From the NCBI GenBank assembly GCA_017511005.1, contig JAFWLP010000071.1, positions 1 through 64,000 of the forward strand: a DNA stretch of 64,000 bases, written 5' to 3'. Below, piece after piece: positions 44,748-53,355 of this stretch (the first letter of the stretch is position 1; the number at the start of each line of letters is the position of its first letter). Source of the DNA: Clostridiales bacterium. Its GTDB lineage: Bacteria; Bacillota; Clostridia; Saccharofermentanales; Saccharofermentanaceae. Made by a program: the position numbers and the translations under genes. The notes below the pieces were generated by a model. The model had not been told where the DNA came from. It saw only the letters and a program-made list of their open reading frames with translations, and ran no database searches.

Positions 44748-45200
44748 CTACAGATTGTACTGCATAAAATTTCCGTTAAACACGAATCCATAAGCGGAAT
44801 AGAGTTTTGTGCCCATGTCGGAAGCGGTGATCTGAACCGCGCCACATCCGTAATCCCTTGCTTCTTTAATTACTCTTCCGAGAAGTTCAATGGCTATTCC
44901 CTTTCGCCTGTAATCAGGATCGGTAAACATGCTTGATAAGAGCCCCAGCTTTCCGCTCGGGCAGCCGAAATAGGGCGGCTTCTCAACAAAAGACATTCCG
45001 CTGGTACCGATGATCTTATCCCCGTCCAGAGCAAGCCAGGATACAAACGTGCCGTCAGACAGATGACGGTGATAATAGTCCCTGAGTGCAGGCACAAGAT
45101 CGATGTCTTCCGTTGCGCCCTCTTCTCTTAACTGGACGATCCTCATACTGATAAAAGCATCAAGATCTTCTTCTGTAAGCTTTCTGTATGTAATAGCCAA
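44748..45200 (-). CDS. GNAT-family N-acetyltransferase
   Basis: I favour a TTG start at 45200, since GGAG lies 6 bases before it, giving MAITYRKLTEEDLDAF at the N-terminus, which is the usual beginning of this family; ATG codons at 45212 and 45224 are alternatives. The protein of about 150 residues has the acetyl-CoA-binding motif A MFTDPDYRRKGIAIELL and the C-terminal SAYGF motif. The acceptor is unknown. It is the first gene of the GNAT-dcd-methyltransferase string. Confidence 0.82.
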   Translation of the reverse strand: MAITYRKLTEEDLDAFISMRIVQLREEGATEDIDLVPALRDYYHRHLSDGTFVSWLALDGDKIIGTSGMSFVEKPPYFGCPSGKLGLLSSMFTDPDYRRKGIAIELLGRVIKEARDYGCGAVQITASDMGTKLYSAYGFVFNGNFMQYNL

Positions 45201-45304
45201 AATGATCTCCATGACTTTCCGCATTAATGCAGATTATCTGAAGATGATAACACAAAAAAACAATATGCAATGTGTGCCGGCTTAACGATAACCGAAGATA
45301 TCTT

Positions 45305-46162
45305 TCACACGATGTTCCTGATCCCTTCGCAGATCCTTCTTGCCACCAGGGGATTATTCATAGTGTATAGATGTATGCCTTTTATGTCACTTACGAGCAG
45401 ATCGATTATCTGGCTTAAGCAGTAAGACATTCCGGCATCGAACAGTGCCTCTTTGTTATCTTCGTAACGGGAGATGATGCGCTGGAATCTCTTAGGAAAA
45501 GACGCGTTGCAGAGTGATACCATTCTCGTGATCTGTGCCGCATTAATTACAGGCATAACTCCGGGGATAACCGGGGCTTCTATTCCCGCTATCTCACACT
45601 CTTCGTGAAAGCGGTAGAAGATATCATTGTCGAAAAAGAGCTGTGACAACAGGACCTCAGCACCGGCATCGACCTTCTTCTTGAGGCTTCTTATCTCGGA
45701 TATCATGCCCGATGATTCCGGATGACATTCAGGATAACATGCTCCGAGAAAGCAGAAATCATTACCGCCCTTAAGATAAGAGATAAGATCGGACGAATGC
45801 CTGAAGTCATCCTTTGCCTGCACGTTTGGATTCGGATCACCGCGAAGGGCAAGTATATTCTCGATGCCTTCGTCTTTCAGCACCCTGGCAAATCCGTCGA
45901 TCTCATTCTTATCGTAATGAAGACATGTGAGGTGAACCACAGGTTCTATCTTGTATTCATACTTAATCTTTTTTGCAAGCTCGATCGTCCTGTTGCAGTT
46001 GGACGATCCTCCGGCACCGAAGGTTACGCTGATAAAGTCCGGCTTGAGTTCGGCCAACACCCCTAAAGTCTCATCGATATTATCGAGCTCAGTATCTTTT
46101 TTAGGGGGAAAGATCTCAAAAGAAAGGCTTCTTTTGGTTTTGTAAACCTGTGATACTTTCAT
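45305..46162 (-). CDS. metF: 5,10-methylenetetrahydrofolate reductase
   Basis: A 285-residue FAD enzyme that makes 5-methyltetrahydrofolate for methionine synthesis. Family motifs are SFEIFPPK near 14-21, FISVTFGAGGSSN (about 44-56), HLTCLHYD, NILALRGDPN and LLSQLFFDNDIFYRF. It starts three bases after metE (AGAGGGTG ribosome site), so the two supply and use the methyl donor from one transcript. The short length without a regulatory domain is normal for bacteria. Confidence 0.95.
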   Translation of the reverse strand: MKVSQVYKTKRSLSFEIFPPKKDTELDNIDETLGVLAELKPDFISVTFGAGGSSNCNRTIELAKKIKYEYKIEPVVHLTCLHYDKNEIDGFARVLKDEGIENILALRGDPNPNVQAKDDFRHSSDLISYLKGGNDFCFLGACYPECHPESSGMISEIRSLKKKVDAGAEVLLSQLFFDNDIFYRFHEECEIAGIEAPVIPGVMPVINAAQITRMVSLCNASFPKRFQRIISRYEDNKEALFDAGMSYCLSQIIDLLVSDIKGIHLYTMNNPLVARRICEGIRNIV

Positions 46163-46165
46163 GTC

Positions 46166-48421
46166 TCACCCTCTTATCTGCTTAGCTGCGGCAACAAGAT
46201 TCTTAAGGCTCTTTACAGTCTCCTCATTGCCTCTTGTCTTGAGTCCGCAGTCAGGATTGACCCAGAGTTTTGAATCCTCGATCTTTGCTCTCATCTTTGT
46301 AAGTGCGTTAACGATCTCCTCTACTGAAGGAACACGTGGACTGTGGATGTCATACACACCGGGGCCGACCTCGGTCTTGAAGTTATTCTCCTTAAGGGAA
46401 TCCAGTATCTGGAGATCAGAACGTGAAGCCTCGAACGTGATGACATCAGCATCCATTGCATCAATTGCGGGAATGATGTCGGTGAATTCGCTGTAGCACA
46501 TATGCGTATGTATCTGGGTCTCCGGCTTAACTTTGCTGTGCACGAGCCTGAATGCGGGGATTGCAAAGTCAAGGTACTCACTGTACCAGTCTGACTTGCG
46601 GAGAGGAAGTTTCTCACGCAGAGCTGCTTCATCGATCTGTATGATACCTATTCCGTTTGCTTCAAGGTCCAGGACCTCATCTCTTATTGCGAGGGCGATC
46701 TGAAGGATGCTCTCTTTGATCGATATGTCCTCTCTCGGGAATGACCAGTTAAGGATAGTAACAGGACCCGTAAGCATTCCCTTGACAGGCTTGTTGGTGC
46801 AGGATCTTGCAAACTTTGACCACTCAACCGTAATAGGTTCTTTTCTCGATACGTCACCCCAGATGATCGGCGGCTTGACATTCCTTGTGCCGTAAGACTG
46901 TACCCATGCTTTCTCCGTGAACAGATATCCGTTCAGATGCTCGCCGAAATACTCAACCATGTCATTACGTTCAAATTCTCCGTGAACGAGAACATCAAGT
47001 CCGATCTCTTCCTGTAGCTTTATGCACTTAGCGATCTTTTTCTTATTGAATTCAATATACTCCTCTTTGGTAATGAGACCCTTTCTGAATTCCTGTCTGT
47101 TCTTTCTTACGTCCTGTGTCTGAGGGAAAGATCCTATCGTCGTTGTCGGGAACAAAGGAAGATCAAGAATCTCTTTCTGGATCTTTTCGCGCTCTTCGAA
47201 AACAGGGAGCCTGACATAATCGCTGTCGGTTATTGCAGCAACTTCTGCCTGAACAGCTTTATCCTCGCTGTTGATCCTGCCTTCGAAAAGAGCCCGGTTC
47301 TTCTTATACTGATCAGCATTCTCATAATCAGTACCATAAAGATCCGCAAGTTCCTTAAGCTCCGACAGCTTTTCTTCCGCGAAGGCGAAATGCTTCTTGT
47401 AATCATCGGAAAGCTTCGTCTCATTCTCGAGCGTGTAAGGCACGTGAAGGAGTGAGCATGATGTTCCGATAACGATATTGCCGACTCCGAGATCATTTAA
47501 TACTGACAAAGACTTCTTATAATCGTTTCTCCAGATGTTCTTTCCGTTTACCACACCGGCAACAAGGATCTTGTCAGAGGGGAAACCGTTTGTCTTAATG
47601 AGTTCCGCTGTCTTTCTTCCTTCCACAAGATCAAGACCGATGAGATCAAAATCAAGCTTTATTACATCGGCATAGATATCTCTTATATCTCCAAAATATG
47701 TCTGGAGCAGGATCTTTACGCCGTTCTTATTTGCAAGGATTTCAGAATAGATGCTCTTGAACAGTCCGATATCGGAATCATCAAGATCTCTGACAAGATA
47801 CGGTTCATCGAATTCGATAAGTCCAGCGCCTTCCGAGGCAAGAGCCGATACCAGCTTCACATATTCTGCCGTAAGCACCTGATATACGTCGGAGATCTTC
47901 TTTGAACCCGTAAACTTTGCAAGCTTCAGGAACGTAAAAGGTCCTATAAGAGCAGGTTTGGTGTCAACACCGAGTTCCTTTGCTTCAATGAACTCATCAA
48001 CCGGCTTCGTACCTGTGAGGCTGATAACGGTATCGTCATCTATCTCAGGAACAAGATAGTGGTAGTTCGTGTTGAACCACTTCTTCATTGCCAGTGCCTT
48101 AACATTTCCTCTCTCACCCTGATAACCTCTTGCAAGCGCAAAATAAGTTTCCAGATCCGAAAGGCCCAGATCCTTATATCTTTGCGGAATGATATTAAAG
48201 AGAAATGCCGTATCGAGCACATTGTCATAGAAAGAAAAATCATTGGAAGAGATATACGTGATGCCTGCTTCTTTCTGCTTAAGCAGGTCTTCCTTTCTGA
48301 TATTCTTTGCAGTCTCCAGAAGTTCATTCTCGCTTATCGCGCCTGCGAAAAACTTCTCTGAAGCAAACTTGAGCTCCCTGTCTTTACCTATTCTCGGGTA
48401 ACCTATTACTGATGTATTCAT
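46166..48421 (-). CDS. metE: Cobalamin-independent methionine synthase
   Basis: ATG at 48421 with GGAGG before it; 751 residues. MetE transfers the methyl group of methyltetrahydrofolate polyglutamate to homocysteine with zinc. Motifs visible are [19 protein letters not shown] at the start, [14 protein letters not shown] mid-protein, [32 protein letters not shown], the zinc-ligand parts [11 protein letters not shown] (His/Cys) and [11 protein letters not shown] (Cys). Both tandem barrels are complete. It is divergent from a LysR-type gene, with two operator-like palindromes in between. Confidence 0.96.
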   Translation of the reverse strand: MNTSVIGYPRIGKDRELKFASEKFFAGAISENELLETAKNIRKEDLLKQKEAGITYISSNDFSFYDNVLDTAFLFNIIPQRYKDLGLSDLETYFALARGYQGERGNVKALAMKKWFNTNYHYLVPEIDDDTVISLTGTKPVDEFIEAKELGVDTKPALIGPFTFLKLAKFTGSKKISDVYQVLTAEYVKLVSALASEGAGLIEFDEPYLVRDLDDSDIGLFKSIYSEILANKNGVKILLQTYFGDIRDIYADVIKLDFDLIGLDLVEGRKTAELIKTNGFPSDKILVAGVVNGKNIWRNDYKKSLSVLNDLGVGNIVIGTSCSLLHVPYTLENETKLSDDYKKHFAFAEEKLSELKELADLYGTDYENADQYKKNRALFEGRINSEDKAVQAEVAAITDSDYVRLPVFEEREKIQKEILDLPLFPTTTIGSFPQTQDVRKNRQEFRKGLITKEEYIEFNKKKIAKCIKLQEEIGLDVLVHGEFERNDMVEYFGEHLNGYLFTEKAWVQSYGTRNVKPPIIWGDVSRKEPITVEWSKFARSCTNKPVKGMLTGPVTILNWSFPREDISIKESILQIALAIRDEVLDLEANGIGIIQIDEAALREKLPLRKSDWYSEYLDFAIPAFRLVHSKVKPETQIHTHMCYSEFTDIIPAIDAMDADVITFEASRSDLQILDSLKENNFKTEVGPGVYDIHSPRVPSVEEIVNALTKMRAKIEDSKLWVNPDCGLKTRGNEETVKSLKNLVAAAKQIRG

Positions 48422-48510
48422 ATTGTCCTCCAACAACGTATGATTTTTTATTGATTGGGAGTATATTCCTACTCAGGCAATAGGTAAAATACGAAAAATG
48501 TGGTTTTGTC

Positions 48511-48555
48511 ATAGATAATATCTATGGTAAGTGTTATCATTTAGATAATAACTAT
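48511..48555. promoter_or_regulatory. Paired LysR-type operators between metE and the regulator
   Basis: ATAGATAATATCTAT (48511-48525) is a perfect 7-1-7 palindrome. A second copy, TTAGATAATAACTAT (48541-48555), matches at 13 of 15 positions and begins exactly 30 bp later. The ATAG...CTAT ends resemble methionine-regulator boxes of the LysR type in other Firmicutes. Together they fit a recognition/activation site pair on one face of the helix. Confidence 0.65.
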
Positions 48556-48571
48556 CGAAAGGACACAGCTT

Positions 48572-49489
48572 ATGACTCTAAAACAACTCCAGTACATAGT
48601 AACTGTTGCGGAAGAAGGAAACATAACAAATGCCGCAAAGAAACTGTTCATCGCCCAGCCGAGCCTGACTACTGCCATAAGGGAACTGGAAGCCGAGTAC
48701 GGCATAACGGTCTTCATGAGATCGAACAAAGGCATCAAGCTGACATCCGAAGGCGAGGAATTCCTGGGGTATGCCAGACAGGTCCTCGATCAGACCAAGC
48801 TGATCGAAGAACGTTATACCGGGAAAGGAACAGGAAAGCTGAAGTTCTTTGTCTCCGCACAGCATTACTCTTTTGCAGTCGAGGCTTTTGTGGAACTCCT
48901 GAAGCAGAGCGGAGCCGATAAATACGAGTTCCATATGCGTGAGACGCAGACGTTCAACATCATTGACGATGTGGCCCATCTGAGAAGTGAGATCGGTATC
49001 TTATATCTGAATAAGTTCAATGAAGAAGTAATAAGAAAAACTTTGAGAGACAACAACTTGTCGTTCACTCCCCTCTTCACAGCCAAACCACATGTCTTTA
49101 TCGGTAAGAATTCGCCGCTGGCAAAGAAAAGATCCCTGACTTTGGAAGATTTAAAGCCATATCCGAGACTTTCCTATGAACAGGGCAGCCACAACTCATT
49201 CTATTTCGCCGAGGAAATATTGAGCACGGTAGACTGTGACAAGGAACTTATCGTTCTTGACCGCGCCACCCTTTTCAACATGCTCATCGGTCTTAACGGA
49301 TATACGATCTGCAGCGGTGTAATAAACGAAGAACTTAACGGTCCCAACATCATCGCAAAGAAACTGAATGTGGATGATTACATGGAGATCGGTTATATCC
49401 TTCCGGGATCGATCCATCCGTCTCCTCTGACATCGGAATTCATCGGCATACTGGAAAGACTTACCGGGAGATCAAAGCAGCATCACTGA
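48572..49489 (+). CDS. LysR-family regulator, probable methionine regulator
   Basis: A 305-residue LysR-type regulator. The N-terminal winged helix (LKQLQYIVTVAEEGNITNAAKKLFIAQPSLTTAIRELE, about 3-41) is followed by the linker helix and a two-lobe effector domain (about 90-295). AAAGGA precedes the ATG. Its divergence from metE-metF and the operators between them suggest control of methionine synthesis in the manner of MetR/CmbR regulators, sensing homocysteine or a cysteine/methionine precursor. The ligand is inferred. Confidence 0.9.
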   Translation: MTLKQLQYIVTVAEEGNITNAAKKLFIAQPSLTTAIRELEAEYGITVFMRSNKGIKLTSEGEEFLGYARQVLDQTKLIEERYTGKGTGKLKFFVSAQHYSFAVEAFVELLKQSGADKYEFHMRETQTFNIIDDVAHLRSEIGILYLNKFNEEVIRKTLRDNNLSFTPLFTAKPHVFIGKNSPLAKKRSLTLEDLKPYPRLSYEQGSHNSFYFAEEILSTVDCDKELIVLDRATLFNMLIGLNGYTICSGVINEELNGPNIIAKKLNVDDYMEIGYILPGSIHPSPLTSEFIGILERLTGRSKQHH

Positions 49490-49788
49490 TCCTGACGTTC
49501 TTTGTCAGAAATCCTCAACAGATGCTCCGGATATCTGTGTTCTCTTCCCTCGTAAGGATTCTCGCCGAATTCGGAAAAAAGGAAAGTCTTCTCATGAGAT
49601 GAAACATTATCGACCTCACGGCGGTATCTTATGCCTCCGGTCGAATACTCATCAATTTTGGGAGCAAAGTCTCCGAAGTTGTTATTCTTATTAAGTATCA
49701 GATAAGTAATGAACAAAGCCAAAGACAATGCAGAGTAAACCCACATTCCAAAAAACATTGCATATATCAGAAAAAGATTGTTTGTCAT
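49483..49788 (-). CDS. Small single-pass membrane protein of unknown function
   Basis: The second ATG (49788) has AGGA at a better distance (6 bases) than the first. The 101-residue protein has one membrane helix (about 5-35) and a charged C-terminal tail. I do not recognise it. Its start overlaps the stop region of the zinc-ribbon gene upstream, implying co-translation, and its stop overlaps the lysR stop convergently by 7 bases. Confidence 0.65.
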   Translation of the reverse strand: MTNNLFLIYAMFFGMWVYSALSLALFITYLILNKNNNFGDFAPKIDEYSTGGIRYRREVDNVSSHEKTFLFSEFGENPYEGREHRYPEHLLRISDKERQDQ

Positions 49789-49790
49789 GA

Positions 49791-50945
49791 TCATTCCTGC
49801 CTTTTCCTTACAAATTTGAATATAGCTTCAGACTGGGTCAGCTTCAGATTCTTCAGTATCCTCCGGATACCGGTGAAGCCTTTGGCGAAGAAAATGGAAG
49901 ACATAGTGAACAATGCGGCAAAACCCTGTGCATAGAAAGAAGACATTCCAAGCAGCTTGTTTATCGATGCCCAGGATAAAAAGGCGCACAGGGCAAGCGT
50001 GAGAACGAATACCGATATGGCGATCGAATAGATCTTTTTCTTCTGCCACGGCATCGTTCCGACAACTTTGCCGGTCTGTCCGTTTACGAGAACCGTGTAA
50101 GGCTTGTTATCATATTTAAATGTAAAAAACCAAACCGGCATCATCATGTAGATCGGATCGTCCTGAACATCAACATGATAGATCGAGTCCATTATCTTTA
50201 TGTTTCTGGCTTTGACGGTCTTTACGACTTCATCCTCAAATAACTTATGACATCTGTATGCCGTTGAAGCCCGCAGGTCAAAATAATTAAGATCTGAGGT
50301 ATTGGAATAAAAACCGTTCAGATAATCCTCATCAAAATCTTTTGCATCCTCAAGATAAAAAGGTTCCAGTTTGCGGCTTATATCATCGTTCAGAATATTA
50401 GATCCGTCGATGGGGACATTCTTGAACTTCACCTCTCCCGCTCTTGAATAATACCTTGTCTCGGTTCTCTTGCCGCGTTTTACTTCACCTTTTATGTAAT
50501 CCGCTTCGGTAAAGTCAGCATTGACGATCCAGTATGGTACATATATTCCCCTGAGATTCTCCGGAACACACTTGCTCTTGATCTCTTTCGGAATGATGGG
50601 ATTTCTCAGGAACCTGAGCTTGATGTATCTTACCGCTTCCTCTTTGGTTACCTGAAAAGGCACAAGTCCGTCCGGTCTGTACTCTTTGGCAATCCTGTTG
50701 AATACAATGGCGGGATTTCCGCAATAGACACAGAAGGTTGATGACTCCGTGTCGCTTGTAATGACCTCCGCACCGCAATGGCTGCAGACATAAACTCTCG
50801 TGTCGTAGTATTTTGACTGCAGATCGGCGTTCTTGTCCTCTACATCCTCAGGCCTGAAGGAACTGCCGCATGTGGCACACTCCAATCTCTGGGTAGCCGG
50901 GTTAAATATCAGTTTCCCGGCACAATTACTGCATACAACTGCCAT
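49791..50945 (-). CDS. Double zinc-ribbon membrane protein
   Basis: A 384-residue protein with two N-terminal zinc ribbons: CSNC...CATC (about 5-24) and CSHC...CVYC (about 53-76). A central domain (about 90-290) includes GIYVPYWIVNADFTEADYIKGE and MMMPVWFFTFKYDNKPYTVLVNGQTGKVVG, and two C-terminal membrane helices (about 305-350) follow. It belongs to the TFIIB-type-zinc-ribbon/membrane proteins common in Firmicutes, of unknown function. The PVWFF...NGQTGKVVG motif recurs in zinc-ribbon membrane proteins that may be chaperones or sensors. It is co-translated with the small membrane protein at 49483. Confidence 0.72.
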   Translation of the reverse strand: MAVVCSNCAGKLIFNPATQRLECATCGSSFRPEDVEDKNADLQSKYYDTRVYVCSHCGAEVITSDTESSTFCVYCGNPAIVFNRIAKEYRPDGLVPFQVTKEEAVRYIKLRFLRNPIIPKEIKSKCVPENLRGIYVPYWIVNADFTEADYIKGEVKRGKRTETRYYSRAGEVKFKNVPIDGSNILNDDISRKLEPFYLEDAKDFDEDYLNGFYSNTSDLNYFDLRASTAYRCHKLFEDEVVKTVKARNIKIMDSIYHVDVQDDPIYMMMPVWFFTFKYDNKPYTVLVNGQTGKVVGTMPWQKKKIYSIAISVFVLTLALCAFLSWASINKLLGMSSFYAQGFAALFTMSSIFFAKGFTGIRRILKNLKLTQSEAIFKFVRKRQE

Positions 50946-51013
50946 TTATAGATTTCCTTTCCCTTTTCCATTAACAAAATTATATAACATAATATGCAAC
51001 TCAAAAATATATT

Positions 51014-51856
51014 TCAGCAGTTTCCCGTATAAACATAATCCAGTGTTTCTCCTGCAACTTCCGCCAGTTTATAAACCGTACTGACAGGTGTGGCAGAGCG
51101 GTCCGTCATATGAAAACAAGGAAAGAAACGGGAAACATGAAGAGGTATGTTTTTCCCGTCTTTAAGAGATACGATCCATGCCGTCATCTCACGCATCATT
51201 TTCTCCGAATCGTTAACACCCGGAACGATCAGACAGGTCAGTTCCACGTGAGATGTCTTTACGGCTTCCTTAATGAATTCCAATGTCATCATCATGTTGC
51301 CGCCAAGCACCCTGGAATAGATGCCGGGATCAAAACATTTAAGATCGATGTTCATAGCGTCGATATAAGGACTGATCTCATCAAGAACGGACAATTCCGC
51401 CGTTCCGTTACTTACGATCACGTTCTTCAGCCCGCGCGAATGTGCCAGTTTTGCAGTATCGCGCACAAACTCATAACCGATAAGCGGTTCATTATAAGTA
51501 AAGGCAACACCTATGTTTCCCTTATCCTTCTGCTGTTCTGCAATAGCCACGATCTGATCAGGCATTACGATATCAGATGATACAGAATATTCTTTTGCCT
51601 CTTCGCCCCATGATATCTCATTATTCTGACAGAACGGGCATCTGAGATTGCAGCCGTAGCTTCCGACAGACAATATCCTCGATCCCGGATGGAAGCGGTG
51701 AAGCGGTTTTTTCTCGATCGGATCCAAAGCGATCGAGGTAACATGCCCGTAATTTGCCGGAGCTACTCTGTCAGAAAGACCAATCCTGGCACCGCAGAAA
51801 CCGGTGTCTCCTTCCTTAAGATCGCAATGCCTGAAACACACATGACACTTTGTCAT
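51014..51856 (-). CDS. amrS: AmmeMemoRadiSam system radical SAM enzyme
   Basis: A 280-residue radical SAM protein. The cluster motif is CNLRCPFC (CxxxCxxC, about 69-76), an N-terminal cysteine-rich part is CHVCFRHCDLKEGDTGFCGAR, and there is a PFL-activase-like core. These identify the AmrS subfamily that always accompanies the Memo and AMMECR1 proteins. The reaction is unproven. It follows the Memo-AMMECR1 gene by 16 bp on the same strand. Confidence 0.92.
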   Translation of the reverse strand: MTKCHVCFRHCDLKEGDTGFCGARIGLSDRVAPANYGHVTSIALDPIEKKPLHRFHPGSRILSVGSYGCNLRCPFCQNNEISWGEEAKEYSVSSDIVMPDQIVAIAEQQKDKGNIGVAFTYNEPLIGYEFVRDTAKLAHSRGLKNVIVSNGTAELSVLDEISPYIDAMNIDLKCFDPGIYSRVLGGNMMMTLEFIKEAVKTSHVELTCLIVPGVNDSEKMMREMTAWIVSLKDGKNIPLHVSRFFPCFHMTDRSATPVSTVYKLAEVAGETLDYVYTGNC

Positions 51857-51872
51857 TCCATCCTCCGGATCA

Positions 51873-53291
51873 TTAGACGTGACGGACTACTTCAAAACGC
51901 TGAAGATAATATTTCTCATCAGGTCTGATACCGCCTTTTTGCATGGCGATGGCCACCTGATATTCCACTGTATCAACACCTTCAAGATCAGGCAACAGAA
52001 GGCCACGTCTTCCGTCAGGCGAGGATACGATCACGCCGTATCTTTTCACGTCCAGCTGTTCTTTTGAATCTATGTCTTCAGGTTCGCCCAGGACATCCAC
52101 ATTGATCTCAAGCATGGAGAGCTCGTCTTCGGTCACAGGATCGAATCTCGGGTCTCTCGTGGAAGCACTGATGGCATTATTCGCAATCTCCTGCGCAAGA
52201 CTCGGCGCTGTCGGTCCTATGGTACCTATACATCCGCGGAGTTTTCCGAATTTGTGTATCGAGACAAATGCTCCCGCACGCCTGTTTATCAGTTCATCCG
52301 GTATCTCCTCATCACGGGCGATAAGACTGATATCCTCAGGTATACGGATCCTTTTGCGGTTCCTTATATAGCTTTCCAAAGAGAGCCTGGCAAGACGCAC
52401 ATATATATCAGACGCTGACGTCTTCTCCAAAAGCTTTTTCTCTTCTTCGTGAAGATACTTTTCCAGAAATGCGCGTTCCGGATCATCACCGGTTTCAGGA
52501 TAAAATGAGCATATTCCGTATCCCACACCGGTAATATCCTCGTGCGAGAAAACCCTGGCACTGACCTTCCTGCTGTCCCAGCAGCCTGCCATGATGACAA
52601 ACGAACGGTGTCCGCACTCAGATGCCCTGTCACAGAGATCTTCGCTGAAATCAAAAAGCTCTCCGAAAGCCGCACGGCCCATTACATCCATGATACGCGA
52701 ATCGTATTGAGGACCTTCTTCCGCAAATCCGTACGGACCGTAATCCTGCAATTTATGTGAGAGGTCGCCGCTTGCCACAAATACTGCTCTTCGGCCGAGG
52801 GACTCCACTGCTTCATTGATGATCAGACCGAGCCTGTAATGTTCGGTCAGCGGAAGTCCCGACAGCCCGATCCTTACGATCCTTCCGCCCTTGTATTTTT
52901 GACGGATAAACCACAGAGGAACCATTGTTCCGTGATCCAGTGCCGCGTCTTTCTCACCCAAAGTACCACAAGGAAAGCCTTCATCATCAGCTATCCCGCA
53001 GATCTTATCAACAAGATCCTCATCGTATTCCTCGGAAAACCTTACACCCGGCGCGCCAAACCTTGAGAAAGAACCCTTCGCGTGCTTTCCGGGAGAAATG
53101 TGAAAATAGTCACCGTACATCACTGAATGAGGACTTGTGATCACTATTGTGTCAGGACGCAGCGCAGCTATCTCATCTGCAACTTTCTCATACGAAGAAA
53201 TAGTCTTTGCGACCTGCTTTTCGCTTCCCCGTCCGACATCAGGAACGATAAGCGGCGGATGCGGTACCATAAACGAAGCTAATACAGACAT
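51873..53291 (-). CDS. AmmeMemoRadiSam Memo-AMMECR1 fusion protein
   Basis: A 472-residue fusion. The N-terminal domain (about 1-270) is a Memo/LigB-like class III dioxygenase fold, with metal-ligand histidines such as HPPLIVPDVGRG, TSPHSVM, DHGTMVPLWFI and ASGDLSHKL. The C-terminal domain (about 290-470) is AMMECR1 (RRAGAFVSIHKFGKLRGCIGTIGPTAPSLAQEI, DPRFDPV, EINVDVL). Memo and AMMECR1 are often separate genes; here one polypeptide carries both, next to amrS. The system is widely conserved without a known reaction. GAGG precedes the ATG and an extended -10 promoter lies at 53333-53341. Confidence 0.9.
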   Translation of the reverse strand: MSVLASFMVPHPPLIVPDVGRGSEKQVAKTISSYEKVADEIAALRPDTIVITSPHSVMYGDYFHISPGKHAKGSFSRFGAPGVRFSEEYDEDLVDKICGIADDEGFPCGTLGEKDAALDHGTMVPLWFIRQKYKGGRIVRIGLSGLPLTEHYRLGLIINEAVESLGRRAVFVASGDLSHKLQDYGPYGFAEEGPQYDSRIMDVMGRAAFGELFDFSEDLCDRASECGHRSFVIMAGCWDSRKVSARVFSHEDITGVGYGICSFYPETGDDPERAFLEKYLHEEEKKLLEKTSASDIYVRLARLSLESYIRNRKRIRIPEDISLIARDEEIPDELINRRAGAFVSIHKFGKLRGCIGTIGPTAPSLAQEIANNAISASTRDPRFDPVTEDELSMLEINVDVLGEPEDIDSKEQLDVKRYGVIVSSPDGRRGLLLPDLEGVDTVEYQVAIAMQKGGIRPDEKYYLQRFEVVRHV

Positions 53292-53332
53292 AATCTTACC
53301 TCATGTAATTAAGGTGAAACGCTTACAGCAAG

Positions 53333-53341
53333 ATTATATCA
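53333..53341 (-). promoter_or_regulatory. Extended -10 promoter of the AmmeMemoRadiSam operon
   Basis: TGATATAAT on the minus strand (hexamer 53333-53338), 42 bp before the ATG and just after the P-type ATPase stop; the -35 is poor. Confidence 0.55.
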
Positions 53342-53355
53342 GATGAACACCTGAG

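Noticed and set aside
48422..48571. S-box or other methionine riboswitch before metE
   Set aside because: The leader is at most about 135 bases and I cannot fold the four-helix S-box; the two palindromes and the divergent LysR gene explain the control better.
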